Shown here: positions 12,781 to 13,141 of the stretch, piece by piece | Layout: every line of letters begins with the position of its first letter | Numbering within the stretch: the first letter of the stretch is position 1 | Assembly (NCBI RefSeq): GCF_934230905.1 | Contig: NZ_CAKQFJ010000041.1 | Location: forward strand, 1 to 13,141 | DNA: 13,141 nt | Origin: an uncultured Veillonella sp. | GTDB taxonomy: Bacteria; Bacillota; Negativicutes; Veillonellales; Veillonellaceae | Direction: 5' to 3' | The notes under the pieces: model-generated | Database searches by the model: none | What the model was told of the DNA's origin: nothing | What the model saw: only the letters and a program-made list of their open reading frames with translations | Program-made: the position numbers and the translations under genes

Positions 12781-12968
12781 AAGGAATAAAAAATGCTTAT
12801 GTTTCTGATTTTATATTCAGAATATAGAAAAGGAATGGTAGGGTTCGAAAACCGACTTTGGCCCCGCGAAGGCCGCAGGCCATAGTCAGACCTGGCCGGT
12901 GGAGGTTTTCGAACCCTACCATTCCTATCACACTATACACGAATGCTAATATTCAGAAACATAAGCAT
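12781..12968. repeat. Long palindromic element with repeat core, complete copy
   Basis: A 16-bp outer arm (12793-12808 with 12953-12968) and a perfect 23-bp inner arm (12831-12853 with 12904-12926) enclose the core ACCGACTTTGGCC...GGTGGAGGTTTT. On the minus strand the structure starts 17 nt after the stop of the partial gene at 12986 and ends in GCATTTTTTATT, so it can also terminate that gene. Size (about 180 bp), symmetry and lack of coding capacity resemble a MITE or a large extragenic palindrome. Confidence 0.75.
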
Positions 12969-12985
12969 ACAAATTCAATTAAATT

Positions 12986-13141
12986 TTATTTTCCCCAAAG
13001 GGCCTGCATTACTTCTGCCCCTATTGTATCTTTTTCAATTTTCACAGGTTTTTGTTTTTCGTTACTACTCAACAAAGCTACACCGGATTGACTATATACC
13101 GTTGCATTCACTTCTGTCCAAGTGCTGTCTGGACGGTTAAT
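12986..13141 (-). CDS. C-terminal part of a third adhesin-E-like protein (runs off the right edge)
   Basis: Only the last 51 codons are in the window, ending TAA at 12986-12988. The fragment opens INRPDSTWTEVNATVYS and ends GAEVMQALWGK. It shares INRP, the V-x-S/A-x-x-x-Y strand region, and the closing G-x-x-V-x-x-(A/L)-(L/I)-W with the proteins at 12019-12381 and 11551-11943, so it is a paralogue. Start, signal peptide and promoter lie outside. The long palindrome at 12793-12968 follows directly and probably ends its transcript. Confidence 0.7.
   Translation of the reverse strand: MNRPDSTWTEVNATVYSQSGVALLSSNEKQKPVKIEKDTIGAEVMQALWGK

Noticed and set aside
12781..12968. Insertion sequence ends, because of long inverted arms.
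   Set aside because: The arms enclose only about 180 bp with no transposase frame; better described as a palindromic repeat or MITE-like element.

Overview
The window (about 38-40% G+C by eye) looks like chromosomal DNA of an anaerobic, low-GC Negativicutes bacterium, most likely Veillonella or a close relative. This is an inference from the short two-cluster [FeFe] hydrogenase, the small secreted adhesin-E-like proteins, strong AGGAGG ribosome binding sites and the many long extragenic hairpin repeats. Every protein gene reads on the minus strand. The one clear plus-strand transcription unit is a candidate antisense RNA.

Read in the direction of transcription (right to left): the 3' end of one adhesin-E-like secreted protein enters at the right edge. 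It is followed by about 600 bp of long imperfect palindromic repeats, then two more adhesin-E-like proteins (12019-12381 and 11551-11943) closed by a terminator. Next come a 56-bp palindrome and a monomeric [FeFe] hydrogenase (9899-11329). The hydrogenase terminator carries a conserved repeat core in its loop and is joined to tandem copies of a roughly 120-bp repeat.

The middle is accessory DNA. It holds a PD-(D/E)XK nuclease-family protein (8009-9487) and an 885-residue protein combining coiled coils, a glycine-rich membrane-like segment and a C-terminal phospholipase-D-type HKD motif (5063-7720). Both have their own terminators, and together they resemble stand-alone defence or mobile-island genes. 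Beside them, 4546-4970 contains what I read as a complete, unannotated type I toxin-antitoxin locus. It has a 33-residue holin-like toxin, a sequestered Shine-Dalgarno, a convergent antisense RNA with a near-consensus promoter and terminator, and a 16-nt sequence at both RNA 5' ends that would let the toxin mRNA fold its 5' end onto its 3' UTR. An IS200/IS605-type insertion sequence (TnpA only, about 3563-4290), with an unusually structured right end, lies next to it.

The left third carries a large unrecognised TPR-like cytoplasmic protein (1023-3401) and a PnuC-type nicotinamide riboside/mononucleotide transporter (160-867). Both genes end in nearly identical hairpin terminators, so pnuC is bracketed by two copies of the same element. 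The strongest candidate for something undescribed is the type I toxin-antitoxin locus, followed by the hairpin-core repeat family and the PLD-coiled-coil protein.
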